The notes under the pieces were generated by a model, which made no database searches, was not told the origin of the DNA, and saw only the letters and a list, made by a program, of their open reading frames with translations. A program made the translations under genes and the position numbers. Source: Chlorobium sp. (GTDB lineage: Bacteria > Bacteroidota > Chlorobiia > Chlorobiales > Chlorobiaceae). Taken from it: DNA of 64,000 nucleotides. Shown piece by piece: positions 1 to 8,906 of this stretch. The DNA is taken from contig SZXX01000048.1 of NCBI GenBank assembly GCA_005843825.1, positions 44,459 through 108,458 of the forward strand, written 5' to 3'. The number at the start of each line of letters is the position of its first letter. Positions within the stretch are counted from its first letter, which is position 1.

Positions 1-110
1 TTTCGGACGACATCGACCAATGTCTTCTCCGGGTATGGCTGAAGCGAATGGGGAACCCCTTTGTCATAATGGCTGATCCAGGGCTTGGCTCTCATTGCAG
101 TGTTTGACAT
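1..110 (-). CDS. AMP-dependent acyl-CoA synthetase/ligase, N-terminal fragment (cut by window edge)
   Basis: The ATG at 110 reads leftwards as MSNTAMRAKPWISHYDKGVP, followed by a Pro-rich stretch and a TLVDVV motif. This is the usual N-terminal signature of long-chain fatty-acid-CoA ligases (FadD type), in which 'W..HYD.GVP.....YP..TL.D' precedes the adenylation domain. Only about 36 codons are visible and the gene continues beyond base 1. It follows bioA by 62 bp on the same strand with no evident terminator between them, so it could be read from the biotin transcript, but this is not shown. The identification rests on a short conserved N-terminus. Confidence 0.6.
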   Translation of the reverse strand, partial: MSNTAMRAKPWISHYDKGVPHSLQPYPEKTLVDVVR

Positions 111-172
111 TTGAACTGATAAATCTGATATAACGTGATATAATGACCTCTAATATACTCCGAAACAAAAAA

Positions 173-1465
173 CTAACACATCGTTTTAATAACATCGCAC
201 ACCGCTGCAGTCAATATCCCGAGCTCTTCATCGTGCATTATAAAAGGAGGCATAAGATAGACCAGACTTCCGAATGGACGTACCCAGACCCCTTTATCAA
301 CCAGTTGTTTCTGAATCACAGCCATATCAACCGGCCTGTGAAGCTCAACAACCCCTATCGCACCAAGGACCCGAACATCCTTCACACACCTCAATTCCCT
401 GCAAGGCTCAAGCCCGCCAAGCAGTCCTGCTTCAAGACGAAGTACCGATGCCTTCCAGTCATAGCTCTTGAGCAGGGTAATGCTTGCAGATGCTACGGCG
501 CAGGCAAGAGGGTTTGCCATAAAGGTTGGGCCATGCATGAAAAGTCCAGGATTCCCCGAACAGATTATTTCTGCAACCCTCTCTGTTGCCAGGGTGGCTG
601 CAAGAGTCATGTAGCCGCCGGTCAACGCTTTTCCCACACACATAATGTCAGGTGCAACAGCGGCATGCTCAAGCGCAAACATTCTCCCGGTCCGTCCAAA
701 ACCGGTAGCGATTTCATCGAAAATCAGGAGCACGCCAAAGCTGTCGCAAAGCTCTCTAAGCAGGACAAGATAGTGGGGAGCATAAAAGCGCATTCCTCCT
801 GCACCCTGCACAACAGGCTCAATAATCACTGCGGCAATCTCCATCTGGTGCCGTTCAAGCATCGCGAGAATATCATCAAGATCACTATCGGTACACGGTT
901 CATCAAACCGGCACGCCGGAGCTTCAGCAAAAAAATGCTCCTGAATAGCGCCTTTGAACAGTGAGTGCATACCGGTTACCGGATCACAGACAGACATTGC
1001 ACCAAAAGTATCGCCGTGATACCCGGAGCGTACAGTCAGTAACCTGTTTTTTGAGGTTATGCCCAGAGCGGCCCAGTACTGAATGGCCATCTTGATGGCA
1101 ACCTCAACCGACACAGACCCTGAATCACTGAAAAAAACTTTCTGAAGCGACTGAGGGGTTAATGCAACCAGCTGTTTTGCAAGCTCCACTGCCGGTTCAT
1201 GGGTCAGGCCTCCGAACATGACATGGCTCATCCGCTGCATCTGTGCAACCATAGCCTCATTGAGCACGGGATGGTTGTATCCGTGAATGGCCGCCCACCA
1301 GGAGGACATCCCGTCAATAAGCTTGCGGCCATCCTCAAGCTCAAGAAAAACATCATACGCTTTCGAAACCGGGTAAACCGGCAATGGATTGGTCACCGAA
1401 GTATAGGGATGCCAGAGATGAGAGCGATCAAAATCGAGATCAATGGCATGGAAGAGTCCTGGCAT
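173..1465 (-). CDS. bioA: Adenosylmethionine-8-amino-7-oxononanoate aminotransferase BioA
   Basis: PLP-dependent class III aminotransferase that converts 7-keto-8-aminopelargonate (KAPA) to 7,8-diaminopelargonate with S-adenosylmethionine as amino donor, the third dedicated step of biotin ring assembly. The 430-residue protein is of normal family length. It shows the N-terminal 'WHPYTS' and '[13 protein letters not shown]' substrate-pocket signatures, the PLP Asp in [13 protein letters not shown] (D250) and the Schiff-base Lys in [10 protein letters not shown] (K279). It is the last gene of the birA-bioBFGCDA run, 40 bp after bioD. Cytoplasmic. The identification is secure. Confidence 0.96.
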   Translation of the reverse strand: MPGLFHAIDLDFDRSHLWHPYTSVTNPLPVYPVSKAYDVFLELEDGRKLIDGMSSWWAAIHGYNHPVLNEAMVAQMQRMSHVMFGGLTHEPAVELAKQLVALTPQSLQKVFFSDSGSVSVEVAIKMAIQYWAALGITSKNRLLTVRSGYHGDTFGAMSVCDPVTGMHSLFKGAIQEHFFAEAPACRFDEPCTDSDLDDILAMLERHQMEIAAVIIEPVVQGAGGMRFYAPHYLVLLRELCDSFGVLLIFDEIATGFGRTGRMFALEHAAVAPDIMCVGKALTGGYMTLAATLATERVAEIICSGNPGLFMHGPTFMANPLACAVASASITLLKSYDWKASVLRLEAGLLGGLEPCRELRCVKDVRVLGAIGVVELHRPVDMAVIQKQLVDKGVWVRPFGSLVYLMPPFIMHDEELGILTAAVCDVIKTMC

Positions 1466-1505
1466 AGCTTTTGGCTGCGTAAATACGTGACGACAACTTC
1501 TTTAT

Positions 1506-2180
1506 TTATAAACAGAGACGGGCGAGAGCATCTTCTTCCAGCAAACCATCCCGAAGGTCTATTACGGGAGCCGATGATCCCGCTTTATTCAGATAATGCA
1601 TGATAATCTCACGCGTATCATCAGCTATCACCTTCTCTGTGCTCTGAAACCGGTTGTACATAACACCCCTGATAACGATTCCCCGTTTCACGCAGGCTTC
1701 AATCGAGAGAAGGGTATGGCTGATACTGCCAAGTCTCGTCCCGGTTACAAGCAGAAGCTCGTATCCCGCATTGCTGATATAGTCGGCAAAAAGCAGATCA
1801 TGGGTCAGCGGCACCATCAAACCTCCAACTCCTTCAAGAAGCACCAGCTCGTAGCGTTTCTGCAGTGCAAAAGTCGCCCGACGGATGTGCAGCACATCAA
1901 TCTCAACCCCTTCCATACGAGCCGAAAGATGAGGTGAAGCGGGATAGCGGAAAACGTAAGGCGAGGTGAACCCCTCCCTGTCAACATCCTGCAGGCCAAT
2001 TCCCATTATACGCCTGTGTTCCACTACATCCTCCGCAACACCTTCACAGCCGGTCTGGACGATTTTCTGGGTAATGACATTTCTTCCATTCTGAAGCAGT
2101 GCCTTGGCAAGCAGACCTGTCGCATATGTTTTTCCGATTCCGGTATCAATGCCGGAGACAGCAACAACGGATCCTTTCAT
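1506..2180 (-). CDS. bioD: Dethiobiotin synthetase BioD
   Basis: ATP-dependent carboxylase that closes the ureido ring: diaminopelargonate plus CO2 plus ATP gives dethiobiotin. I chose the ATG at 2180 (224 aa). It places the P-loop GIDTGIGKT close to the N-terminus, as in all BioD proteins, and makes an ATGA overlap with the bioC stop at 2177. The longer frame to 2243 would add 21 residues lying inside bioC. Further family features are the KIVQTGCEG substrate segment and the LLEGVGGLMVP motif near the centre. Translationally coupled to bioC. Confidence 0.94.
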   Translation of the reverse strand: MKGSVVAVSGIDTGIGKTYATGLLAKALLQNGRNVITQKIVQTGCEGVAEDVVEHRRIMGIGLQDVDREGFTSPYVFRYPASPHLSARMEGVEIDVLHIRRATFALQKRYELVLLEGVGGLMVPLTHDLLFADYISNAGYELLLVTGTRLGSISHTLLSIEACVKRGIVIRGVMYNRFQSTEKVIADDTREIIMHYLNKAGSSAPVIDLRDGLLEEDALARLCL

Positions 2181-2965
2181 GAGAGCTTCATTTTCAGACA
2201 GCAATACACAGGATGATAGGTAAGACAGACTCCGTTTTCGCATGAAAACAACCGGCTGTACTCAGAAACAAAATGCCTGTATCGGCTTTTTGTCCATGAA
2301 CGGCGCTGAAGGCCGTTGACGCCTGTCTGTCGTATATGATGCAGCACTGCCTCAGGCGAACTGAACTCAATTCGTTGCTCCTCTTCCCGGCAGACGGTAA
2401 TATCAAAATACCGTCCTGCCAGAATTTCAAGCTCACCAAGAGAAAGATAGGTAAGCCCGACATCCTCGATACTCGCGATTTCCTGCATATTTGAGGGGCC
2501 GAAGGTACTGAATGCCAGAATACCGCCTGGCCGGAGATGAGCGGACATCGTTCTGAAAAATTCATCAAGATCATCAAGCCATTGCAAGGTGGCATTTGAA
2601 ACCACGAGATCCAGCCCTGAAGGCAGCTCGGCCTTGGACTCTATATCCCCGGCAATAAAGTGAAACTCTTCAACCGCAAAGCGATCAAGCACATCCTGAA
2701 GGCAGTGGATGCTCTCTTCAACCAGATCATTGGCATAATAGCTCCTGACGGTGCATCGCCTCAGCAGCTCAGCCATAAGCAGACCTGACCCGGACCCTAC
2801 CTCAAGCACCCTGTCAAATGTGCAGGCCGGCTCCTCCCTGCAGAGCATTTCAGCAAGCACGGCAGCCATCACTTTCTGGACTGCAGCATTGCGGCCGTAA
2901 CTTCCAAGTGTCCTGCAGAACCTTTCCCGGACAAGCTCCTTGTCTGTTTTTAACTGCTGCAGCAT
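2177..2965 (-). CDS. bioC: Malonyl-ACP O-methyltransferase BioC
   Basis: SAM-dependent methyltransferase that methylates malonyl-ACP so that the fatty-acid synthesis machinery can build pimeloyl-ACP methyl ester. The ATG at 2965 (262 aa) has a strong AGGAGG seven bases upstream; the upstream extension of the open frame is Cys/Arg-rich junk lying over bioG. Visible motifs are SAM motif I VLEVGSGSGLL, 'YANDLVEES', and the post-motif 'SNATLQWLDDLDEFF', which is typical of BioC. The start lies inside the last codons of bioG (stop at 2950), so the two are coupled. BioC and BioG act in sequence: BioC adds the methyl group and BioG removes it. Confidence 0.93.
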   Translation of the reverse strand: MLQQLKTDKELVRERFCRTLGSYGRNAAVQKVMAAVLAEMLCREEPACTFDRVLEVGSGSGLLMAELLRRCTVRSYYANDLVEESIHCLQDVLDRFAVEEFHFIAGDIESKAELPSGLDLVVSNATLQWLDDLDEFFRTMSAHLRPGGILAFSTFGPSNMQEIASIEDVGLTYLSLGELEILAGRYFDITVCREEEQRIEFSSPEAVLHHIRQTGVNGLQRRSWTKSRYRHFVSEYSRLFSCENGVCLTYHPVYCCLKMKLS

Positions 2966-3642
2966 TCGAGAACCTCCTGCAGATTTCTGAAATAAAAAAA
3001 AGGGAAATGAGGCATATCGGCAACAACAGTTTGAGGAACACCTTTCCATGCATTGTACTGATGCTGTGGTGGAAACACACAATCTTTTCCTCCGATAACA
3101 GCATGATTGTAGTGCCACGCAGCACCTCTTTGTAGCGTTCTGTTCATCATATGCTCCTGCAGCCGCTCAAGCTCTGTCAGCTGATCCAAGGTTTCGCGTT
3201 CCGGCGCCATGCAGGAAAACAGCTCAAGAGCTTCACGGGTGCCGCACATCCTGCGGTTGAAACGGTGGCGATTTTCGTCGGAGTAGGTTGAAAGCGTTGC
3301 CTGAAAGAGCTCTGGCGGAATCCCCACCCGGGCGTCTACCGGATGCAGGGTCCCGTTGATGGCAATAGCCCGCCCTATAGGGGGCAGTTCAGTATGCTGC
3401 GCCGCCCAGACACCGAAAGACCATGCAACAACCGTGATGCGGGAGTAGCGGTGTATTGCGTTCATAAACCCCTCTTCTGTCCCAAGCGTATGGTAATCGT
3501 AACAGGCCAGCATATCCAGGGAAAAACCTGCGGAAAGCGATTCACGCAAAAGCCAGGCGGCAATCCGGTGGTCCATTCCCCAGCCGTTGAAGAAAACGAG
3601 AAGCTCTTCGGCTCCCTCTTTTCTAAGCCATGCGGTTTTCAT
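2950..3642 (-). CDS. bioG: Pimeloyl-ACP methyl ester esterase BioG (DUF452 family)
   Basis: Alpha/beta-hydrolase of the DUF452/BioG family, which replaces BioH and hydrolyses pimeloyl-ACP methyl ester to free pimeloyl-ACP for BioF. Signatures include the N-terminal 'FFNGWGMD' and the nucleophile elbow VAWSFGVWAAQ, where WSFG stands for GxSxG; both are characteristic of BioG rather than BioH. The ATG at 3642 (230 aa) has GGAGG upstream; the longer frame to 3681 would run into bioF. It sits between bioF and bioC, seven bases after the bioF stop, exactly where an esterase gate is expected. Confidence 0.9.
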   Translation of the reverse strand: MKTAWLRKEGAEELLVFFNGWGMDHRIAAWLLRESLSAGFSLDMLACYDYHTLGTEEGFMNAIHRYSRITVVAWSFGVWAAQHTELPPIGRAIAINGTLHPVDARVGIPPELFQATLSTYSDENRHRFNRRMCGTREALELFSCMAPERETLDQLTELERLQEHMMNRTLQRGAAWHYNHAVIGGKDCVFPPQHQYNAWKGVPQTVVADMPHFPFFYFRNLQEVLECCSS

Positions 3643-3649
3643 GATATCG

Positions 3650-4807
3650 TTATCCTCCGATAATTTCAGGTATTCGCGCAATATCTTCCCAGCTCAGGGT
3701 TGAGCGGAGAGAGATGCGGATACGGGCACCTTTTTCCGGAACAGTAGGAGGACGAACCGGCATACAGAGAAATCCTGCATCTTTCAACCGGGCGGCAAGG
3801 GCTACGGCAAGGTCATTTCCACCAGTAACAACCGGCACAATATGACTTTCGCCCGGCACATCAAATCCGCGCCCGATCAGTTCATTTCGAAGTCTGGCTG
3901 CTAGCCTGAGAAGCGCTGCTCTCTCTGAAACCATCGAAGCCTGCCGCTCAAGAGTGAGCAGGCTCCAGCCGAGAATAACCGGCGGCAGGGCCGTAGTAAA
4001 AATAAATGAGCGCATGGTATTCAGCAGATACTCTCTTACAAGAGAACTCATCACGGCATAAGCTCCTGTAGAAGCCAGAGCCTTGCCGAATGTTCCGGTA
4101 ATGATATCGATCTGCGGCACCATCCCCGCTGTTTCCGAGAGCCCGAGTCCGCGCTCTCCAAACACCCCGACACCGTGCGCCTCATCAACAATAAGGAATG
4201 CCCCGTATTTCTCTTTCAAGGCAACAAGCCTGGCAAGGTCAGCCAGATCACCGTCCATGCTGAACACCGATTCAGTAACAATAAAAATCTGACGATACCT
4301 GCCTCGAGCTCCCTCAAGCAGCTCTTCAAGATGATCATAGTCACAGTGACGGAAACGCTGATAGGGAGCTTCAGCAATCTTCATCCCGTCAATAATGCTG
4401 GCATGGTTCAACCTGTCGCTCAGCACAAGATCATGACGGTTGCAAAGCGCTGGAAGAATCCCGATGTTGGCATGATAACCGCTGTTGAAAACCATGGCGG
4501 ACTGCCGCCCGTAAAGTGCAGCCAAAGCTTTTTCCAGCTGATCATAGAGAGGATGATTGCCTGTCAGAAGACGCGACGAAGAGCTGGTCATTGCATGCGA
4601 ACTCTTGCGGAACCGACGGCCATACCCTTCAAGCAACTCGTTGTCATCGCCAAGACCGAGATAATCATTCGATGAGAGGTTCAAAAGCCTCTCGCCGTTC
4701 ACTTCAATATCCTTGCCGTCACGGGCGGTAATATCAGGAAGCACCCTGTAGCGGTCAAGGCTCTTAAGCTCATCAAGCTCCGTCCTGATACGATCATAAA
4801 ACTGCAT
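3650..4807 (-). CDS. bioF: 8-amino-7-oxononanoate synthase BioF
   Basis: PLP-dependent alpha-oxoamine synthase that decarboxylatively condenses pimeloyl-ACP (or -CoA) with L-alanine to give KAPA. The ATG at 4807 (385 aa) is preceded by GGAG and lies 13 bases after the bioB stop; the longer frame adds 14 residues overlapping bioB. Visible motifs are 'NLSSNDYLGLG', 'GTGNHPLYDQLE'-like substrate residues, the PLP Asp in IVDEAHGVGVFG (about D208) and the Schiff-base Lys in TGTFGKALAS (about K242). Length and motifs are typical. The DEAH aspartate and the lysine separate it from the related Kbl and HemA only through operon context, which is clear here. Confidence 0.94.
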   Translation of the reverse strand: MQFYDRIRTELDELKSLDRYRVLPDITARDGKDIEVNGERLLNLSSNDYLGLGDDNELLEGYGRRFRKSSHAMTSSSSRLLTGNHPLYDQLEKALAALYGRQSAMVFNSGYHANIGILPALCNRHDLVLSDRLNHASIIDGMKIAEAPYQRFRHCDYDHLEELLEGARGRYRQIFIVTESVFSMDGDLADLARLVALKEKYGAFLIVDEAHGVGVFGERGLGLSETAGMVPQIDIITGTFGKALASTGAYAVMSSLVREYLLNTMRSFIFTTALPPVILGWSLLTLERQASMVSERAALLRLAARLRNELIGRGFDVPGESHIVPVVTGGNDLAVALAARLKDAGFLCMPVRPPTVPEKGARIRISLRSTLSWEDIARIPEIIGG

Positions 4808-4820
4808 TGATCGGGCTCCG

Positions 4821-5825
4821 TCAGTTAAAACTCGCAATCTGGGCAGCAAACATCCGGTCTTCAGCGACCTCCCTGCCTCGTGTCGTCAGGTAACCTCCGG
4901 TAAGATATCCGTTAGCTCCCGACAGCATCAAAAGTCCCTGAAAATCTTTCATGATCGTTTCGCGACCGGCAGCAAACTTGATGATTTTATCCGGATGCGC
5001 AAGACGGCAGATTGCAAATGCTTTCACAATATCAGCAACGGAAACCGGTTCACTTCCCTCAAGAGGGGTCCCGTCTATAGGAACAAGAACATTGAGAGGA
5101 ATAACAGAAACATCAAGCTCCTGCAACGCAAAAATCATAGCTATACGATCCTGCATCGACTCTCCCACACCCATAATCCCTCCGCAACAGACTGAGATAT
5201 TGTTCTTTCTCAACAGCTTGATCGTCTCGATACGCTCTTCAACCGTATGGGTATCAGCAATGAGGTCATGGTAGCGGTCCGGTGCAACCTGAATATTGAT
5301 GTTGTAATGCGCTATCCCCTCTGCACCAAGAGCTGCAGCAGGCTCTTCACCAAGAACACCGAGTGAGGCACAGACGTGCAGATCAGGTAACTCCTTATGC
5401 AGCCGTTTGATCATGGCAAGCACTCTCTGAAATTCCGGAGTTATTTTTTTATACCCGTACCCGCTGGTGACAATCCCGAAATGGGAAACACCATCCGCCA
5501 TACAGTTACGTGCTTCAGTAAGCACTGACTCTTCATCGACAAGATCATAGACCTCAATATCAGCCCGATTGTGCCGTGACTGTGCGCAAAACTTGCAGTT
5601 TTCGCCGCAAACTCCTGATTTTGCATTCATGATAGAGCATGCGTGAAGGGATTCCGTCCCGGTTGAGTAGCGGTTTTTCACCTTGTTTGCCAGAGCGGCA
5701 AGATCAAGCGCAAGCTCACCCGGAAGATCCGCCAGGAGAAGCGCTTCCTCACGGCTGATCGGCTCGCCTGTTTCAAGCACACGATATGCTGCTGCAATGT
5801 GAGGATGGAGCGTCATGGTATCCAT
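4821..5825 (-). CDS. bioB: Biotin synthase BioB (radical SAM)
   Basis: Radical SAM enzyme that inserts sulfur into dethiobiotin. The 334-residue protein carries the radical SAM cluster motif CGENCKFC (C73, C77, C80) in the BioB-specific context '[13 protein letters not shown]', plus the later 'KFAAGRETI' segment holding the Arg ligand of the auxiliary cluster. The ATG at 5825 is the first in-frame ATG and gives the usual length; an ATG three codons further in is an alternative, and neither has a convincing Shine-Dalgarno sequence. It lies 22 bp downstream of birA and starts the enzymatic part of the operon. Confidence 0.96.
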   Translation of the reverse strand: MDTMTLHPHIAAAYRVLETGEPISREEALLLADLPGELALDLAALANKVKNRYSTGTESLHACSIMNAKSGVCGENCKFCAQSRHNRADIEVYDLVDEESVLTEARNCMADGVSHFGIVTSGYGYKKITPEFQRVLAMIKRLHKELPDLHVCASLGVLGEEPAAALGAEGIAHYNINIQVAPDRYHDLIADTHTVEERIETIKLLRKNNISVCCGGIMGVGESMQDRIAMIFALQELDVSVIPLNVLVPIDGTPLEGSEPVSVADIVKAFAICRLAHPDKIIKFAAGRETIMKDFQGLLMLSGANGYLTGGYLTTRGREVAEDRMFAAQIASFN

Positions 5826-5847
5826 AAGAGTAGAATATTGTTATTAA

Positions 5848-6834
5848 TTATAATGTTCTTTTTTGCAGATGGGCCTCTCCCGATGAAATAAGGGTCGTCT
5901 GCCCGTCTGCAGCGTCAAGCATAAGCTCTCCGCCGCGTGCAATCCCGGAAACTGTTCCGCTGACTGTTCGCTTCAGCTGATCAATAGTGACCTGTTTCGA
6001 CTGAAGCAGGGAATACCTTTCGAGATAGGGAAGTATAAAACCGAGATCCTCCTCTAAAAGCCACGCATCATAGAGTGGTTCGAAATGGTTCAGAAAAGAG
6101 GCGAGAAGCTCAGGCCTCGAAACTAAACGTCCTGTCTCCAAAAAAAGCGACGTTGCACTGTCCTGCAATTCAGACGGCATCTCTGACTGGTTGACATTGA
6201 TACCGACCCCAACCACAACAAAGTGCGTAAAATCAGGCTCTGACTGCATTTCGCACAGCACCCCGCACACCTTTCTGCCCTTGATAAGAATATCATTCGG
6301 CCACTTGACCATCGGTGCAATACCGGGAACAACAGTGCCCAATGCCTGATGGATGGCGGCTGCCACAAGCAGTGTGAGCTGAGGGACACGGATCGAAGGA
6401 ACCTCCGGGCGAAGAATCAGTGAAAAGTAGAGATTGACCCCCGCAGGCGAAACCCAGGTTCGGCCCATTCTGCCACGCCCCCCGGTCTGAGCGTCAGCAA
6501 CAACAACACAGCCTTCTGGTAAACCATCACTGGCCAGGGACTTTGCAAGTATATTGGTTGATGGAGTAACCTCGTGATAGAGAATGCTTCTGCCGAACCG
6601 GCGAACGGTCAAAAACGGCGCAACTTCGGCCTCTACCGGACGCCCTGTAAGGCTCGTCAATCGATACCCGATGCCTGTCACGGCATCAACATGATACCCT
6701 TCAGCACGCAACAGCTTAATATGCTTCCAGACAGCACTTCTGGTAATACAAAATTCACGGCAGAGCTCTTCACCCGACAAAAAATCACCGGCTTTCGACA
6801 ACCGAAGCAATATCCTGGCAGCAACATCGTTCAT
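5848..6834 (-). CDS. birA: Bifunctional biotin--protein ligase / biotin operon repressor BirA
   Basis: The N-terminal 60 residues form a winged-helix DNA-binding domain (ILLRLSKAGDFLSGEELC...SAVWKHI). The rest is a class II biotin-protein ligase: the adenylate loop GRGRMGRTW (residues 119-127), catalytic Lys in KWPNDI (K177), and a C-terminal SH3-like cap. It activates biotin as biotinyl-AMP and loads it onto carboxylases; with its corepressor it should also bind DNA. I chose the ATG at 6834 (328 aa), because the open frame upstream runs through the operator. Being first in the biotin operon and 31 bp downstream of a BirA box, it very probably represses itself and bioBFGCDA. Confidence 0.93.
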   Translation of the reverse strand: MNDVAARILLRLSKAGDFLSGEELCREFCITRSAVWKHIKLLRAEGYHVDAVTGIGYRLTSLTGRPVEAEVAPFLTVRRFGRSILYHEVTPSTNILAKSLASDGLPEGCVVVADAQTGGRGRMGRTWVSPAGVNLYFSLILRPEVPSIRVPQLTLLVAAAIHQALGTVVPGIAPMVKWPNDILIKGRKVCGVLCEMQSEPDFTHFVVVGVGINVNQSEMPSELQDSATSLFLETGRLVSRPELLASFLNHFEPLYDAWLLEEDLGFILPYLERYSLLQSKQVTIDQLKRTVSGTVSGIARGGELMLDAADGQTTLISSGEAHLQKRTL

Positions 6835-6864
6835 AACAGGAGAGTAATCAACAAAAAAACGAAA

Positions 6865-6894
6865 TGTCAACCCATACAAGAGCGCTGGTTGACA
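6865..6894 (-). promoter_or_regulatory. BirA operator (biotin box) upstream of birA-bioBFGCDA
   Basis: Perfect inverted repeat TGTCAACC-N14-GGTTGACA, ending 31 bases before the birA ATG. It matches the known BirA box layout (TTGTAAACC or TTGTTAACC arms, 14-15 bp spacer). The downstream arm contains a TTGACA hexamer that could be the -35 element for the operon, so that repressor binding would block RNA polymerase; the matching -10 is weak. BirA in this window retains its HTH domain, which supports autoregulation. Confidence 0.85.
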
Positions 6895-6907
6895 ACTTCG
6901 TAATATA

Positions 6908-6937
6908 AAAAAAAGGCGCACATCCGCGCGCCCCTTT
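6908..6937 (-). terminator. Rho-independent terminator after the amidase gene
   Basis: On the minus strand, just past the amidase stop (6953), a G+C-rich hairpin with arms GGGCGC and GTGCGCC around GCGGAT is followed by an uninterrupted run of eight T. It separates the amidase transcript from the biotin operon, whose operator begins 14 bp further on. Confidence 0.8.
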
Positions 6938-6952
6938 TAGAGGTAACCGTTG

Positions 6953-8680
6953 TTACTCCGCAAGGGCAGCCATACTGGTCGTTTCGTAATTTTTACGATA
7001 CGCCTGCACTCCCTTGAAAATTCCATAGGCAACTTTAGTCTGCACCTGACGATCCCGGAGCATTCGCTCCTCATCCGGATGGGACAGGTATCCCACTTCA
7101 ACAAGAATGCTTGGCATTGATGGCGTCCATAACACCATAAAGCCCGCCTGACGAACGCCGCGGGCATTATTGACAGATTCTCGGTCGACTGGTTTGACAA
7201 TATATTGGGCGAGGGAGGTCGACTGCTTGGCAAATGCATTCTGGGCCATGCTGCTCATTATAAGATGCTCCTCAGAAAACCCTTTGTACTGTTCCTGAAA
7301 GTCCTCTTCCTGACGGATTACCGAGTTTTCAAACATTGCCACATCAAGAGCCGCCTGATTTTTATGCGGTCCAAGAACGTAGACCTCCGACCCGCGGGCA
7401 GTCCGGTTCGGACTTGAATTGCAGTGGATGCTGATAAAGAGTTTTCCTCCGCTCTGGTTTGCTATTCTCCCCCGCTCGTGCAGAGGAATGAACCGATCAT
7501 CCTTTCTTGTATAAATCACATTCACGTCCGGCCATTTCTGAGTAATAAAAGTCCCGAGATCGCGGACAATATTCAACGCCACATCTTTTTCACGAGTCCC
7601 GCTGAAGCCGATAGTCCCGGGGTCCTTGCCTCCATGACCGGCATCAAGCACGATGGTATTGAGCTTCCACTTTTCAACATCACGACTGAGGACCCGGGCA
7701 ATCTGCAGCTCCTTTTCTTTTTTGCGGATCTCCTGCACATCAGCTTTACTGCGAACGTAGAGAACATAACGGTTCTTTTTTTTATCGCGATGAAACTCCA
7801 CAGAATTAATGACATACGACTTATTGTCCAGCGCCACTGTAAATTGCAGACTTCCTTCAGTAAACTGTTTCGGAGTGATCGCCTTGACTACGCCTCCACT
7901 GAAAATTTTTGACAAGGTATTGACATCACAAGAGGCTTTTTCAAGAGTAAAATAAACATACCCTTCTTCATCAGGCTTCAGCAGCGAAGACTCCGTAGGA
8001 TTGCCGGAAGCACAAAAGCTTATGATCGCTCCATTTGCCCGTTTTTCAATCTCGATACTGCTGATCACCGCAGAACCGTCTTCGGCAGGCTTGCTGACAG
8101 CCTGAATTAAAGGGGGCTCCTCACTCTTTACAAGCCCGATAATCCCGACAGATTCACCAAAACGTTTCCCGCCGAGCCATGCATTGATCATTCCGGATGA
8201 ATAATTATAGCCTACCTCCCTGTCCAGCCAAACGGTAAAAAGTCTGCACGCCTGATTGACCGGCAGATATATCCGTGACTGCAGTGAAGAGGGCGCAGAC
8301 TGCAGCTGGATAATTCTTTTTGCATGGTCATGATTCTTTGAGATAACCTTCGCAAAATTATTATTGATCATAACCGTGCAGGAACTGCCGGGAACCCCGA
8401 GAGCTTCCTCAATGACAAGCGCACCCACCTCATGATGAAAGCTCAATCGCAAAGCCCTCGCCATTGATTCAAGATCAATCAGAAGAGTCCCGCCGTCTCT
8501 CCTTGCAAGAACCTTGATTGTATAACCCTGATCTTTTCCTGTGGTAACATGGAACGGCACTGTAGTCTGTCCCGGCTGGGCAGAGGGGGCCGCATCAAGA
8601 GTCCTGAATGAAAGCATCAAAAGAAAAACTGATATCAGAACGGAAGAACGATAATAAAGACGGAGCAAAGATTGATGCAT
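6953..8680 (-). CDS. N-acetylmuramoyl-L-alanine amidase (Amidase_3), secreted
   Basis: Exported zinc amidase that cuts the amide bond between muramic acid and the stem peptide during daughter-cell separation or wall turnover. The 575-residue precursor has an N-terminal hydrophobic signal segment (about residues 10-30, ending near LDAAPSA). A beta-rich N-terminal region of about 300 residues resembles copper-amine-oxidase-N/AMIN-type wall-binding modules. The C-terminal Amidase_3 domain begins near residue 340, with zinc ligands in VLDAGHGG, the Glu of the HERGRIAN region, FISIHCNSS, and the catalytic Glu in ILVEVGYLSHPDEE. AmiC-like in function, but the exact paralogue cannot be named. Transcribed alone, divergently from topA. 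Confidence 0.9.
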   Translation of the reverse strand: MHQSLLRLYYRSSVLISVFLLMLSFRTLDAAPSAQPGQTTVPFHVTTGKDQGYTIKVLARRDGGTLLIDLESMARALRLSFHHEVGALVIEEALGVPGSSCTVMINNNFAKVISKNHDHAKRIIQLQSAPSSLQSRIYLPVNQACRLFTVWLDREVGYNYSSGMINAWLGGKRFGESVGIIGLVKSEEPPLIQAVSKPAEDGSAVISSIEIEKRANGAIISFCASGNPTESSLLKPDEEGYVYFTLEKASCDVNTLSKIFSGGVVKAITPKQFTEGSLQFTVALDNKSYVINSVEFHRDKKKNRYVLYVRSKADVQEIRKKEKELQIARVLSRDVEKWKLNTIVLDAGHGGKDPGTIGFSGTREKDVALNIVRDLGTFITQKWPDVNVIYTRKDDRFIPLHERGRIANQSGGKLFISIHCNSSPNRTARGSEVYVLGPHKNQAALDVAMFENSVIRQEEDFQEQYKGFSEEHLIMSSMAQNAFAKQSTSLAQYIVKPVDRESVNNARGVRQAGFMVLWTPSMPSILVEVGYLSHPDEERMLRDRQVQTKVAYGIFKGVQAYRKNYETTSMAALAE

Positions 8681-8906
8681 AAGTTCAAAAGCATTTTATT
8701 TCCTGTAATAGAAAGGCCGCCATCAATAATAATAAAATATATTTTTCCGCACCGCAGAAGCTGGTTTTATAATAGAAAAGGAACTATTTCTGCCCATAGT
8801 CTCAGGTTTTGTATACTCCGTGCAATTGGTAAAGTTTGTTTTTTGCTCTTCAAAACCTATCTTTTTCAAAATTTAATTGTAACGCTCTTACTACCGGAAC
8901 TGATCT

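Noticed and set aside
143..964. Plus-strand open frame of 273 codons over bioA
   Set aside because: It is the antisense shadow of a well-supported bioA; the peptide is Arg/Cys/His-rich and shows no domain.
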